Shown here piece by piece: positions 27,949-37,266 of a stretch of DNA of 64,000 nt. Source of the stretch: AP-15 sp963795485 (GTDB lineage Bacteria > Pseudomonadota > Alphaproteobacteria > ATCC43930 > CGMCC-115725); NCBI GenBank assembly GCA_963795485.1, contig CAWCIL010000006.1:620001-684000 (forward strand), given 5' to 3'. The position numbers and the translations under genes were made by a program. Every line of letters starts with the position of its first letter. The stretch's first letter is position 1. The notes under the pieces were generated by a model, which had not been told where the DNA came from, ran no database searches, and worked only from the letters and a program-made list of their open reading frames with translations.

Positions 27949-29084
27949 TCAATGTCGCAGGAAATAGACGCGGTAAAGCTGCTCGCGGAAACTCGCGCTC
28001 GTTTCGATCGCAGATTGGAAATCGGCCTTGCCGAGCACGAACGCATCGCTCGGCTCGGTTGCAAGGACGGTGGCGTTGCGCGGCTCGCCGCTGATCAACG
28101 CGACCTCGCCGAAGAAATCTCCCCGTCCCAGCCGCGCCACCTCGTGGTCGGCGCGGACGACGTCGAACTTCGCCGTCGGAGATCAGGAAGAATTCTTCGC
28201 CCGGCTCGCCCTCGCGGATGATCGCGTCGCCGGTCGCGAAGTGGCGTTTTGTCATCTTCTCCGCGACGTTGGTCAGCTGGGTCGGGGTCAATGCCCGGAA
28301 CAGATCGACAGCGCGCAGGAACTCGCAAATTCGCAGCGCATCGTGCAGCACCACATCGGACGCGATCCGACCATCGACCATGTGCACCAGGCGGTCGGCG
28401 GATTCGATGATGCGGTAATCATGGGTGACCATGATCACCGCGGCGTTGTCTTCGGCTGTCGCCTCCTTGAGCAGGTCGATCACCGTGCGCGCCGAAATCC
28501 CGGTCGAGCGCCGCGGTCGGCTCGTCGGCGAGGATGAGGCGCGGGCGGTTGACCAGCGCGCGAGCGATCGCCACTCGCTGCCGCTCGCCGCCGGACAAGA
28601 ACCGCGGCTTGTAATCGATCCGGTGGCCGAGCCCGAGCCGCTCGAGGATGCCGATGCCGCGCCGCCGCATCTCGCTCGGCGGCTCGTGGCCGAGCTGCAT
28701 CGCCATCTTGACGTTTTCGTAAGCGGTGAGCGCGTCGAACAGATTGTGCATCTGAAAGACAAAGCCGATGCCGCGCCGCACCGCCACGAGATCGTGCGGC
28801 GCCAAATGCGACAGATCGCGGCCCAAGACCTCGATCCGCCCCTCCTGGACCGAGCGCAAGGCGCCGATCACGGTCAGCAGGGTGGTTTTGCCGGCGCCCG
28901 ACGGGCCGGTCATCACCACGAGCTGACCCGGCGGGATCGCGATGCTATTGTCGAACAGGACCTGATTGCGCGCGACGCCTTCGCCGTAAAAATGGTTCAA
29001 GGCATCGACCATCACGACGGCCGGCAGTTCCGTCGCTGCCGCGACCGGAATCGCCGCCGGTTCGGCGACTATTGCGGAGCACAT
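27949..29084 (-). CDS. ABC exporter ATPase (DevA/LolD type) with C-terminal cyclic-nucleotide-binding domain, two frameshifts
   Basis: Residues about 25-240 are a DevA/LolD-type ATPase: Walker A TGPSGAGKTTLL, signature LSGGERQRVAIARALV, Walker B LILADEPTAALD and H-loop VIMVTHDYRI. Residues 265-377 form a cNMP-binding fold, with LTPTQLTNVAEKMTKRHFA, GEPGEEFFLISDGE and the phosphate cassette FFGEVALISGEPRNATV. Extra bases at 28499-28503 (CCCGG) and near 28164 split it; corrected length is 377. The start overlaps the permease stop (TGATG). cNMP control of export is an inference. Confidence 0.8.
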
Positions 29085-30271
29085 CAGAACACCTCGGCGG
29101 GGTCTGCCGCGATCACCCGGCGCACCGCGATCACGGCCGAAATCAGGCACATGCCAAGGGTGAGGCCGAAGCTCACCAACGAGATTCCTACACTCATCCG
29201 CAGCGGCAGCAGAGCTATTTCGCTGATGACCCGGTAAAGGACGAAGCCCAAGAGCCAAGCCGGAAGCCAGCCCGCGAGCGCGTTCAAGCCGGCCTGCTCG
29301 AGCACCACCCGCAGCAGGTAAAGCGTCGGATAACCCATGGCCTTCAAAGTCGCGTATTGCGGCAACTGATCGGCGAGATCGGCATAGGTGATCTGGTAGG
29401 AGATCAGCATGCCGACGACAAAGCCGACCACGGTCCCGATCGCAAAAATCGGCCCGGCGGAGGACACATTCGCCTGATAGGCGCGTTCGAATGCGACGAG
29501 CTGGGCCTTGGTCAGGACCGTGATCGTATGCGGCAGGGCCTTGCCAAGCGCAGCCTGCACGGTGGCCGGGTCGGCGCCGGGCTTGAGCTTGATAACTCCG
29601 GCTTCCATCCCCGGCGGATTTCCGGCGGCCCCGCGCAGCACGTTGGCAAAGGTGCGGTCGCTCATCATGACCGTGCCGTCGCTCTGAAAATCGGGGCCGA
29701 GGGCAAAGCTGCCGACGATGTTGACCTTTGTGCCGTTCAATTCGGATTGTCTGGCGGCCCGGTCCATGCCCAGAAAGCGCCGGGAGCGCCGGTCGACGAG
29801 AACCGTGTCGGGAGCATTCAGCTTTTGGCGCTGGGCGTTCACTTGCGCAAAGGTGAAGACCGGCTGGTCGGGTGCGAAGCCAAAGGCGCGGATCAGGAAC
29901 AGCTTGCCGTCGAACGGGTTTTTCCAGAACAAATCGTACCAGTCGGCATAGAGCGGCCGCGCGCTCGCAACCCCGGGAACGGCCCGCGCGCTCGCCAGCT
30001 CCGAAACCGGGATCGGGTCTTGCGTCGCAAACTGATACTTGTGCGCGCTCTGCACAAAGATGTCGCCATCGAGCGCGCTGATGACGTCGAGCGAACTATC
30101 GAAGAAGCCTTTTTCGAAGCCGAGCTGCATCAGCATCAACAGCACCGCGAAGCCGATGCCGGCGCTGGACCGCAACAGCCGGCGCTTGTTCGCCATGAGG
30201 TTGCGCCAGGCGAGCGGGACTGGCCCCGAAGACAAACCTGCTCGGCCGCGGCGCAAGGAGGCGATCGACAC
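29084..30271 (-). CDS. DevC-type ABC transporter permease
   Basis: FtsX/MacB-like permease of the DevC branch. One N-terminal helix (SSAGIGFAVLLMLMQLGFEKG) is followed by a large periplasmic domain (about residues 60-260) and three C-terminal helices. The first is FAIGTVVGFVVGMLISYQITY, with the cytosolic loop QLPQYATLKAMGYP that contacts the ATPase. The start GTG 30271 lies 16 bases after the preceding permease. The order is permease-permease-ATPase, with no membrane-fusion protein nearby. Substrate unknown. Confidence 0.83.
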   Translation of the reverse strand: MSIASLRRGRAGLSSGPVPLAWRNLMANKRRLLRSSAGIGFAVLLMLMQLGFEKGFFDSSLDVISALDGDIFVQSAHKYQFATQDPIPVSELASARAVPGVASARPLYADWYDLFWKNPFDGKLFLIRAFGFAPDQPVFTFAQVNAQRQKLNAPDTVLVDRRSRRFLGMDRAARQSELNGTKVNIVGSFALGPDFQSDGTVMMSDRTFANVLRGAAGNPPGMEAGVIKLKPGADPATVQAALGKALPHTITVLTKAQLVAFERAYQANVSSAGPIFAIGTVVGFVVGMLISYQITYADLADQLPQYATLKAMGYPTLYLLRVVLEQAGLNALAGWLPAWLLGFVLYRVISEIALLPLRMSVGISLVSFGLTLGMCLISAVIAVRRVIAADPAEVF

Positions 30272-30287
30272 GGTCGGCGGTCCCGGC

Positions 30288-31419
30288 TCAAAACACGTCG
30301 GCGGGATCGGCGCGCCGCAGGCCGCCGAGCGCCAAGAGCGCCGAGATCGCCGCCATCGCCAGCGCCGCACCCAGCACGGAGGCGGCATGGCCGGCCGTCA
30401 TCGTCACCGGCAGCAAGGTGCGTTCGCGGATCAGCCGATAGCTCCAAGTCGCCGCACCCAGGGCCGGCGCAAACCCGGCAATTACCAGCAGCAGCGACAT
30501 TGCGGCGACCGTGACGGCGAGCGCGCCGTCGCCGTAGCCGATCGCCTTCAAGGTGGCGAATTGCGGCAGTTGCCGGCCCACCTGGGTCGAGACGATCTGA
30601 TACACCACCATGATCCCAACCACGACCGCGATCAGCAGCCCCGACCCGAAAATCAGCCCGACCGAGGTCCGCGTCGTCCAATACGAAGCTTCGTGTCGGG
30701 CCAGCTCGGCGCGCGTGAAGATTTGCGTGCCGGGTCCCGCCAGCCCGCGCAGCTGCGCCGCGGCCGAAACGGGGTCGACTCCGGGCTTTAGCCGGATCAG
30801 GCCGAGATTGACCTGGCCGAGACCCCGGCCCGGGAACAAGCGGACGAAGTTCGCCTCGCTGGCGATCGCGACGCCGATGCCCATGAACCCGGTTCCGAGC
30901 GTGTATCGGCCGCCGATCGTCACCGGGAGATTACCGATCTCGACCACCCGGCCGGTCGTGAACGGGCCGAAGAGCGAGCGCGAGCTGCGGTCGACGAGCA
31001 CCGTATCCGGTCGTTCGAGCGCCGGGAACTGCCGGTTGATGCTAGCGGGCCGGAAGAGGCCAGCGACCGGCCCGAAGCCCATCACGAAGAGGTCGGGCCA
31101 GACCCCGCCCTCGCCGCCTTTCCATTTCGCCACGCCGAAATAGAGCGGCGTCGCCGCGGTGACATCGGGCGCCGAGCGCAGCTCGCTCGAGGCGGGTCAG
31201 CGGGAACACCCCGGGTTGCGCCTGATATTGGTAATGGTCCGAGGCCAAGAGCAGGTCAAAGCGCATGTTGTCGTAGAGTAGCATTCCTCCCTGCGGCACC
31301 GCGAAGAACAGCCCGAGCTGAATAAACACCAGCAGGATCGCCATGAAGATCCCGACCAGCGCCAGCGCCGTCCGCCCCTTTTGATGGGTCAGGATCCGCC
31401 AGGCGAGCGAAACCGTCAC
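30288..31419 (-). CDS. DevC-type ABC transporter permease, frameshifted
   Basis: Second permease of the exporter. Start GTG 31419 follows GGGAG. The N-terminal helix TALALVGIFMAILLVFIQLG and the C-terminal helices (GSGLLIAVVVGIMVVYQIVS, loop QLPQFATLKAIGYGDG) mirror the neighbouring permease. The frame breaks near 31184-31187. Dropping one base joins LTRLEEL to RSAPDVTAATPLYFGV, giving 376 residues. The two permeases probably form a heterodimer. Confidence 0.82.
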
Positions 31420-31661
31420 GATTAGCCGAGCTCCCGAGGAAATCCCTGCTGGATCATGATCAGATCCTGCCTGATCGCGGCGACGAAAGCTGGTGTTCAT
31501 TTCGGGAACCGGCCCCGACCAAGCCTTCGCCGCATGAGGTTTGCATCATCGCCGATCAGCGGCGGAGGAGGTCAATCCGACCGTTCGGATTTGAGCGAAG
31601 GCAGCCGCAAGCATTTGCTTCATAGCCGCCGACAGCACGTTTTCACAGCTCCGTCTTTGCG

Positions 31662-32819
31662 TCAGCGATATCGGCCCTCCTCTTGGTCCGGGAGGGGAGG
31701 AATGTCGGCGCGAATCGCCGCGATCGTGTAGTGCTCGACTTCGAGCGTCCATGGCGAGTCGATGGCCGTCTGCGGCACCCCGGCATAAGGCAGGTACAAT
31801 GCCAAATTCGATACGTAGAGGGTCTTGCCGTCGGGACTGAATGCCGGGCTCGCCGGGAACAGCAGGCCCTCGATCGTGCCATTCCGGCTGATGCCCTCGA
31901 AGTCGCCGCGCTTGGCCACGACCTTCGCCACGGTGTCGCCCAAGGCATCGACCGCGTTGGGGTCGATCACGTCGATCTCGTCCTCCTGATTGGCGACAAC
32001 CCAGATCCTATCGCGCCGGTCGACGGCGATCCCGTCGGGGGCATTGATGCCGGTGGTCAGCACCGCGGCCGCCTTCGCGACCGAGACCGACCCGTCATGG
32101 TTCAAGGTCAGCGGCACCTCGACGATCGAATGGTAGGCGGTGTTGGCCACATACATTTCCGTGTATTCGTTGTTGAATTCGACCCCGTTGGCGCCGAAGG
32201 GAGGGACCAGAATCACCCCGGAGGCGGCCTGCGGCGACAAGGTCTGCGAGCTGGCGAAGACCGTCGGGGTGCCGCCGTTGGGACCGGTCTTCCAGATGAC
32301 GCCCTGGAACGAGTCCGAGACGTAGACATTCCCGGCCTTGTCGAAGGTCAGGCCGTTGAGGCCGGAGGCCGACCCGTATGGGGTCGTCATGAAAACGCTC
32401 GCTGCGCCGGTTTTGGGATTGGCCTGCCATACGATCCCCTGGTCGAGGTCGCAGATCAACAGAGTCTTCGAAGACGCCTGATACACCAGCCCCAGCAGGT
32501 TGACGCTGGGCTGAGGGGCAGGAGCGGCGACCGGATTGACCAGCGCGACATTGTTGAGCAAGTCGCCGTTCGGCTTGAACGAGAACAGATGCGGCGGTCC
32601 CGCGGCCGGACCCTTGGCGTTAACGCCGAACGACGGCGTATAGACCGTGCCGTCCGGGCCGACCGTCAGTCCTTCGACATCGACCGGCACATTTCCGGAC
32701 AGGTCCGGCACGACCGCGAATGTTTCGGTCTGTCCACGGTCCCAGGCGCTCGCCGGTCCGGCCGCAAAGAGCAGCAGCGACGCCAAGGCTGCTGCTTGGC
32801 CGAACAATGATGTGCGCAT
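31662..32819 (-). CDS. Secreted SMP-30/NHL-like beta-propeller protein
   Basis: A signal peptide (MRTSLFGQAAALASLLLFAA, cleaved near PASA) precedes repeated propeller blades of the type GLTFDKAGNVYVSDSFQGVI, GIAVDRRDRIWVVANQED and AFSPDGKTLYVSNLAL. This resembles SMP-30/gluconolactonase or NHL propellers in the periplasm. No catalytic set was assigned. A strong ribosome site, GGGGGAG, precedes the ATG. An AT-rich stretch at 32836-32860 is a likely promoter. The gap 31420-31661 before the exporter shows no gene. Confidence 0.72.
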   Translation of the reverse strand: MRTSLFGQAAALASLLLFAAGPASAWDRGQTETFAVVPDLSGNVPVDVEGLTVGPDGTVYTPSFGVNAKGPAAGPPHLFSFKPNGDLLNNVALVNPVAAPAPQPSVNLLGLVYQASSKTLLICDLDQGIVWQANPKTGAASVFMTTPYGSASGLNGLTFDKAGNVYVSDSFQGVIWKTGPNGGTPTVFASSQTLSPQAASGVILVPPFGANGVEFNNEYTEMYVANTAYHSIVEVPLTLNHDGSVSVAKAAAVLTTGINAPDGIAVDRRDRIWVVANQEDEIDVIDPNAVDALGDTVAKVVAKRGDFEGISRNGTIEGLLFPASPAFSPDGKTLYVSNLALYLPYAGVPQTAIDSPWTLEVEHYTIAAIRADIPPLPDQEEGRYR

Positions 32820-32938
32820 GATCTCCCCCCGGTCGTTATAGTTAATTCTTCTTTAAGATCGCGAACCCCGTTCCCGATCGCGCAACAGCAATCCTGGTCT
32901 GCGCGAATCTGTCAAGTGCGCACGACCGAAATCACGGC

Positions 32939-33680
32939 CCCGCCGCCGACGCGCCGGGCACCGCGCGAGTATTCGTCCAGCTCAAGCCGGTCAATCATCA
33001 GAGATTGTTCCCTGCCGTGACCCGGTCCTTCAATCTGACGCCGGGTGTGGCGTTCAGCCAGGCGGTTGCCGCGATCGACGCGCTGCGCATCAAGATCGGC
33101 GAGCCGGCGACGCTGAACGGCGCTTTTGAGGGCACCGCCCAGGCCTATCAGCAATCGCTGGTCACGATCCCGCTCCTGATCCTCGCCGCGATCTATGTGA
33201 TCATGGACGTGCTGTACGAGAGCTTTGTTCACCCGATCACGATCCTCTCGTCGCTGCCCGCGGCGGGAGTCGGCGCGCTGGCATCCTGATGCTGTTCGGC
33301 TACGAGCTGACGCTGATCGCGATCATCGGCATCATCCTATTGATGGGCATCGTCAAAAGAACGCGATCATGATGATTGATTTCGCGATCGAAGCCGAGCG
33401 CGTCGAGGGCAAGAGCGCGCAGGACGCGATCCACCAGGCCTGTCTCTTGCGCTTTCGGCCGATCTTAATGACGACGGTATGGGCGCTCGTCGCCGGCCTG
33501 CCGCTGGCGCTCGAATCGGGCGCGGGTCGGAACTGCGCCGGCCGCTCGGCGTCGCCATCGTCGGCGGGCTCCTGGTCTCGCAATGGGTGACGCTCTACAC
33601 GAGCCGGTCGTCTACCTTTATCTCGACGGCCTTGCGGAGCGGTTCGGCCGGCGGCGGCGCAATCGCGGCGCCTGCGTGAC
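32939..33680 (+). pseudogene. Remnant of an RND multidrug efflux pump (MdtB/AcrB type)
   Basis: A short piece ARVFVQLKP is joined in frame to FPAVTRSFNLTPGVAFSQAV. In intact pumps these lie some 200 residues apart, so an internal deletion is inferred. Then come AYQQSLVTIPLLILAAIYVI, the helix region MLFGYELTLIAIIGIILLMG, NAIMMIDFAIEAERVEG and RRPLGVAIVGGLLVSQWVTL. At least four one-base losses (near 33288, 33357, 33528, 33604) shift the frame. The whole N-terminal half is missing. A true pseudogene is likely, whatever the assembly quality. Confidence 0.8.
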
Positions 33681-33683
33681 GGC

Positions 33684-34397
33684 TCACGGCCAGGGCGGTA
33701 ACCGGCACTCGTGGAGCGGCGGAACCCGTCCAGAAAGCCGGCGGGTCAACAGGCGCGGCACCCCGGTCGGTGCGCCGACGTAGATTGTCGCTCCGGTATT
33801 GGTGTTGGCGACGGCCTTTTTGCAGTTTCGGAAGAATGATCGTTGGCACGGATAAGGGCCGGCAATTTGGTAGCCAGCCGGCGAGTTTTGCGGGGTGGCG
33901 ACGGTGATCGGGCACGAGCAGATGATCTGATTTTTCGCCAAGGGCTCGTCGAACCCCGGAAACGACTGGCCCTTGCTGCTGGTGAAGCAGACGCCGCCGT
34001 CGCATTGGGCATAGGCGCCGTTCGAGGCGCCGCCGGGACAGTCGTAGAGCGCCTGGTCCCCCTCGGGTGCGACGACCGACGGGGGCAGACTGTAGGTGCT
34101 GACCATATATCCGTTTTTGGCTCCCTCGGCGTTGATCGTGCAGACATTCTGGTTGCGGTCGAAGTTGAACGGAAGGCTGATGCTGTCCCCCTTTTTCACA
34201 TCGCATTTGCAATAGGAGAGACCGTTCAGCACAAAGCAGCTGGCGACGGCGCACAGCGCATAGGTCTGCTGCGTGCAAATTTTGAAGACCCGAGGCGAGG
34301 TCGAGAAAAACGCGCTTGCTGGATCGTCGGCGCGGGCGGCGGCGCCGGCACACAGGAGGACCGCGCCAAGCAATGCGGCAAGCAATCGGGTTCTCAT
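33684..34397 (-). CDS. Cysteine-rich secreted protein of unknown function
   Basis: Start ATG 34397 has GGGAG nine bases upstream; ATG 34406 lies inside that site. A signal peptide ends AGAAARA. The mature part (about 215 residues) has some 14 Cys, including VASCFVLNGLSYCKCD, CPGG, CDGGVC, CSC and CQRSFFRNC, suggesting several disulfides. The region KGDSISLPFNFDRNQNVC shows no known motif to me. It converges on the RND remnant. Not recognised as any named family. Confidence 0.6.
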   Translation of the reverse strand: MRTRLLAALLGAVLLCAGAAARADDPASAFFSTSPRVFKICTQQTYALCAVASCFVLNGLSYCKCDVKKGDSISLPFNFDRNQNVCTINAEGAKNGYMVSTYSLPPSVVAPEGDQALYDCPGGASNGAYAQCDGGVCFTSSKGQSFPGFDEPLAKNQIICSCPITVATPQNSPAGYQIAGPYPCQRSFFRNCKKAVANTNTGATIYVGAPTGVPRLLTRRLSGRVPPLHECRLPPWP

Positions 34398-34558
34398 CGG
34401 ACCCATCTCCCTTCTGGAACAGCGATCCTGCCTGGGGCACCGTCAGCGAAACGTCCGCGAAGCTGCCGCGGGCCGCCGGCCGCGGCCGGCGAAGCGTTGA
34501 CAATCTTTTGTCCGGACGGTCTGATCGGCTCGGAATTTCCGGAATTCGGGAGGGAGCC

Positions 34559-35605
34559 TTGGCCAAGTTCAGGATCGCCACGCCGGCGGGTGCGAGTTTC
34601 ACCGTCGCCGGCGGCGGCTACGGCTACGAGATGGAGGCGCTGACGCCGATCGATGCCGAGATCTATGAGATCCCGGCGGGCTCCGAGGACGAATTCGTGC
34701 ATGCTGCGCGCGACGCCGACGCGCTCTACGCGAAGGGCCGACGCATCACCAAAAAGATGATCGACGGTTTGCATCGCTGCCGGATCATCTCGCTCGGCAG
34801 CGTCGGGGTCGATACCGTCGATGTCGAGGCCGCGACCGCCAAGGGCATTCCGGTCACCAACTGTCCCGATACGTTTATCGAGGAAGTCGCCGACCATGCG
34901 ATGACCTTGATCCTCGCCACCCATCGCCGGCTGATCGAGCAGGACCGGATGGTTCGCGACGGACGCTGGGCCGAGGGCCGGCCGGCATTGCTCAAGATCC
35001 CGCGCCTCAGGGGCATGACCCTGGGGCTGATCGCGTTTGGCCATGTTGCCCGCGCGGTCGCCGAGCGCGCGAAGCCCTTCGGGCTGCACATCATCGCCTA
35101 TGACCCCTTTATCGAAGAGATCGTCATGGTTGAGCGCGGGGTCGAGCCGGTCAGCCTCCCGGAATTGCTGGCGCGCGCCGACATCCTCTCAATGCACACC
35201 CCGGCAACCGAAAGCGCCAACCGGCTGATCCGCGAAGAGCATTTCCGGCAAATGAAGAAGACCGCGATCTACGTCTCGACCGGGCGCGGGCCGACCACGG
35301 ACGAGGCGGCGCTGATCAAGGCGCTCGACGAGGGGCTGATCGCCGGCGCCGGGCTCGACGTGCTGGAGCAGGAGCCGCCGGGCGGCAACAACCCGCTCCT
35401 GCGCATGGACAAGGTGATCCTGACCGCGCATGTCGCCTCGGCCACGGCGCGGTTCGATCCGGCGCGGCGCCGGCGCGTGGGTCTCGAGCTGTCCTTGGCG
35501 CTGACCGGCAAATGGCCGATGTCGTGCGTCAACCCAAGCGTGCTGGCGAAGAGCGACCTCAAGCGCTGGCAGCCAGTGTCGATGGAGCGCGGCCCGAATT
35601 CTTAG
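34559..35605 (+). CDS. D-isomer-specific 2-hydroxyacid dehydrogenase (CtBP-like)
   Basis: NAD-dependent 2-hydroxyacid dehydrogenase of the phosphoglycerate-dehydrogenase/CtBP type. The NAD motif is variant, TLGLIAFGHVARAVAERA (usual GxGxxG is AFGHVA). The catalytic residues are Arg in STGRGPTTDE, Glu in EQEPPGG and His in LTAHVAS. TTG 34559 after AGGGAGCC is the likely start (348 residues). It is followed by a SMP-30 lactonase and an HpaI aldolase, suggesting oxidation of a sugar acid. Substrate unknown. Confidence 0.83.
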   Translation: MAKFRIATPAGASFTVAGGGYGYEMEALTPIDAEIYEIPAGSEDEFVHAARDADALYAKGRRITKKMIDGLHRCRIISLGSVGVDTVDVEAATAKGIPVTNCPDTFIEEVADHAMTLILATHRRLIEQDRMVRDGRWAEGRPALLKIPRLRGMTLGLIAFGHVARAVAERAKPFGLHIIAYDPFIEEIVMVERGVEPVSLPELLARADILSMHTPATESANRLIREEHFRQMKKTAIYVSTGRGPTTDEAALIKALDEGLIAGAGLDVLEQEPPGGNNPLLRMDKVILTAHVASATARFDPARRRRVGLELSLALTGKWPMSCVNPSVLAKSDLKRWQPVSMERGPNS

Positions 35606-35617
35606 ACAAGTCTGCGC

Positions 35618-35702
35618 CATTGCGAGGAGCGTGAGCGACGAAACAATCCGGTTCCGTAGCGCAAACCCCGAACCAGATTGCTTCGCTTCGCTCGTAATGA
35701 CA
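35618..35702. repeat. Palindromic dispersed repeat (CATTGCGAGGAGC... type)
   Basis: CATTGCGAGGAGCG with GACGAAACAATC (35618-35648) faces GATTGCTTCGCTTCGCTCG with TAATGAC (35676-35702). The same pattern recurs at 45669-45754 and in part at 42315-42333. This form is common between genes in alphaproteobacteria. Confidence 0.8.
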
Positions 35703-35723
35703 GCGTAGAAGCGAGAGGCAAAC

Positions 35724-36662
35724 ATGCCCGACGAACCGATCCGCTACCCCGATCCCGGCATCAAAATCCTTGACCCGCGGTTTGCCGCGCTGGTGCTGGG
35801 CAACGCGGCGATCGAGCGAATCGCCGGCGGCTGCCGCTTTACCGAGGGGCCGGTATGGTTCGGCGACGGGCGCTTTCTGCTATGGAGCGACATCCCGAAC
35901 GACCGCGTCATGAAATGGGAGGAGGAAACGGGTGCCGTCAGCCTCTTCCGTAAGCCGTCGCATTATGCAAACGGCAACACCCGCGACCGCCAGGGCCGGC
36001 TGGTCACCTGCGAAATGGACGCGCAGCGGCTGACCCGCACCGAACATGACGGCACGATCACGGTGCTGGCGGAGGCCTTCGACGGCAAGCAGCTGACCGG
36101 GCCAAACGACGTCGTGGTCAAATCGGACGGCTCGATCTGGTTCAGCGACAACGGGGCCGGCATTCGCGGCAATTATCTCGGCCACAAGGCGACACCGGAG
36201 CTGCCCTACCGCGTCTACCGCATCGATCCCCGGACCGGGGCGGCGACGATCGCGGTCGGCGATATGGAACGGCCAAACGGACTCGCCTTTTCGCCCGACG
36301 AGCGACTGCTCTACGTGATCGACACGCCGGGCCCGGGGCGGCGCTCGATCCAAGTCTACGACATCGTCGACGACGGCACCCGCGCGGTCAACCGGCGGCA
36401 ATTCAATGCCGCCGAGCCCGGCGGCAGCGACGGCATGCGGGTCGACATCCATGGCAATTTGTGGTGCGCCTGGTCCGGCGGCGAAGCCGAGGACGGGGTC
36501 GCGGTCTTCGCCCCCGATGGCGCCCTGATCGGCCGCATCCTGTTGCCCGAACGCTGCGCCAACGTCTGTTTCGGCGGGCAGAAGCGCAACCGGCTGTTCA
36601 TGGCCGCGAGCCAGTCGGTCTATTCGCTCTACGTCGAAGCCCAGGGCGCGCCCGGCGGGTAG
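35724..36662 (+). CDS. SMP-30/gluconolactonase family lactonase
   Basis: Cytosolic six-bladed propeller hydrolysing sugar lactones; the 312 residues have no signal peptide. FTEGPVWFGDGRFLLWSDIP supplies the metal-binding Glu. LTGPNDVVVKSDGSIWFSDN supplies Asn and Asp, and MERPNGLAFSPDERLLYVID supplies the second Asn. SDGMRVDIHGNLW supplies the last Asp. All four ligands are present, so it should be active. It is downstream of a 2-hydroxyacid dehydrogenase gene and overlaps the YaiI gene end by 34 bases (convergent). Confidence 0.9.
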   Translation: MPDEPIRYPDPGIKILDPRFAALVLGNAAIERIAGGCRFTEGPVWFGDGRFLLWSDIPNDRVMKWEEETGAVSLFRKPSHYANGNTRDRQGRLVTCEMDAQRLTRTEHDGTITVLAEAFDGKQLTGPNDVVVKSDGSIWFSDNGAGIRGNYLGHKATPELPYRVYRIDPRTGAATIAVGDMERPNGLAFSPDERLLYVIDTPGPGRRSIQVYDIVDDGTRAVNRRQFNAAEPGGSDGMRVDIHGNLWCAWSGGEAEDGVAVFAPDGALIGRILLPERCANVCFGGQKRNRLFMAASQSVYSLYVEAQGAPGG

Positions 36663-37115
36663 CCCCGCAAAGCGGCCTGGACGGCGGTGTCGAGTGCGCT
36701 GAGAAACCGCGAGCGATCGGATTTGGTAAACGGCGGCGGCCCCTCGCCGCCGGCGCCCAATTCGCGCAGATGGCGAGCGATCTCGCGGCCGGCGAGCGCA
36801 TTGCCGATATTGGCGGCGGTGAACGGCCGGCCGGTCGGCGGCACGACCCGCGCCCCCTTGTCAGGCAGCGCGCGGCGAGCGGAATATCGGCGGTGACGCA
36901 GACATCGGCCGCGCTGATGCGCTCGGCGATCCAGTCATCGGCCGCATCGGAGGTATCGCCGACCATGACCATCTCGCACAAAAGGCAGATCGGGCGGCCG
37001 GATCGGCCGAGATCCGTTCGAGACGACGTAACACGCCGACGCCAAGCCGACCGGCGACCCGGTACACCTCCTCGCGCACCGGGCAGGCATCGGCATCGAC
37101 ATAGATCTCGGTCAA
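36629..37115 (-). CDS. UPF0178 (YaiI/YqxD, DUF188) protein, frameshifted
   Basis: NYN-like nuclease-fold family of unknown activity. The TTG start gives EIYVDADACPVREEVYRVAG, the family N-terminus with paired Asp. MVMVGDTSDAADDWIAERI and VTADIPLAARCL follow in a second frame. PPTGRPFTAANIGNALAGRE and GPPPFTKSDRSRFLSALD lie in a third. At least two indels, near 37000 and 36862, are needed to join them. All parts of the family are represented. Confidence 0.82.
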
Positions 37116-37266
37116 TCGAAGCGCCGCTCATCCCGGAATGCGCGCGAACAGTACGAGCCTCAACTTCGGCCGAGGAGGGGTACGCGTCGGGGGTGCACAT
37201 CCGTGTTCACGGGCGGCAGGCTCGTGGTCTGATGCCCACACCCCGGATGACGCCATCGGCATCTGC

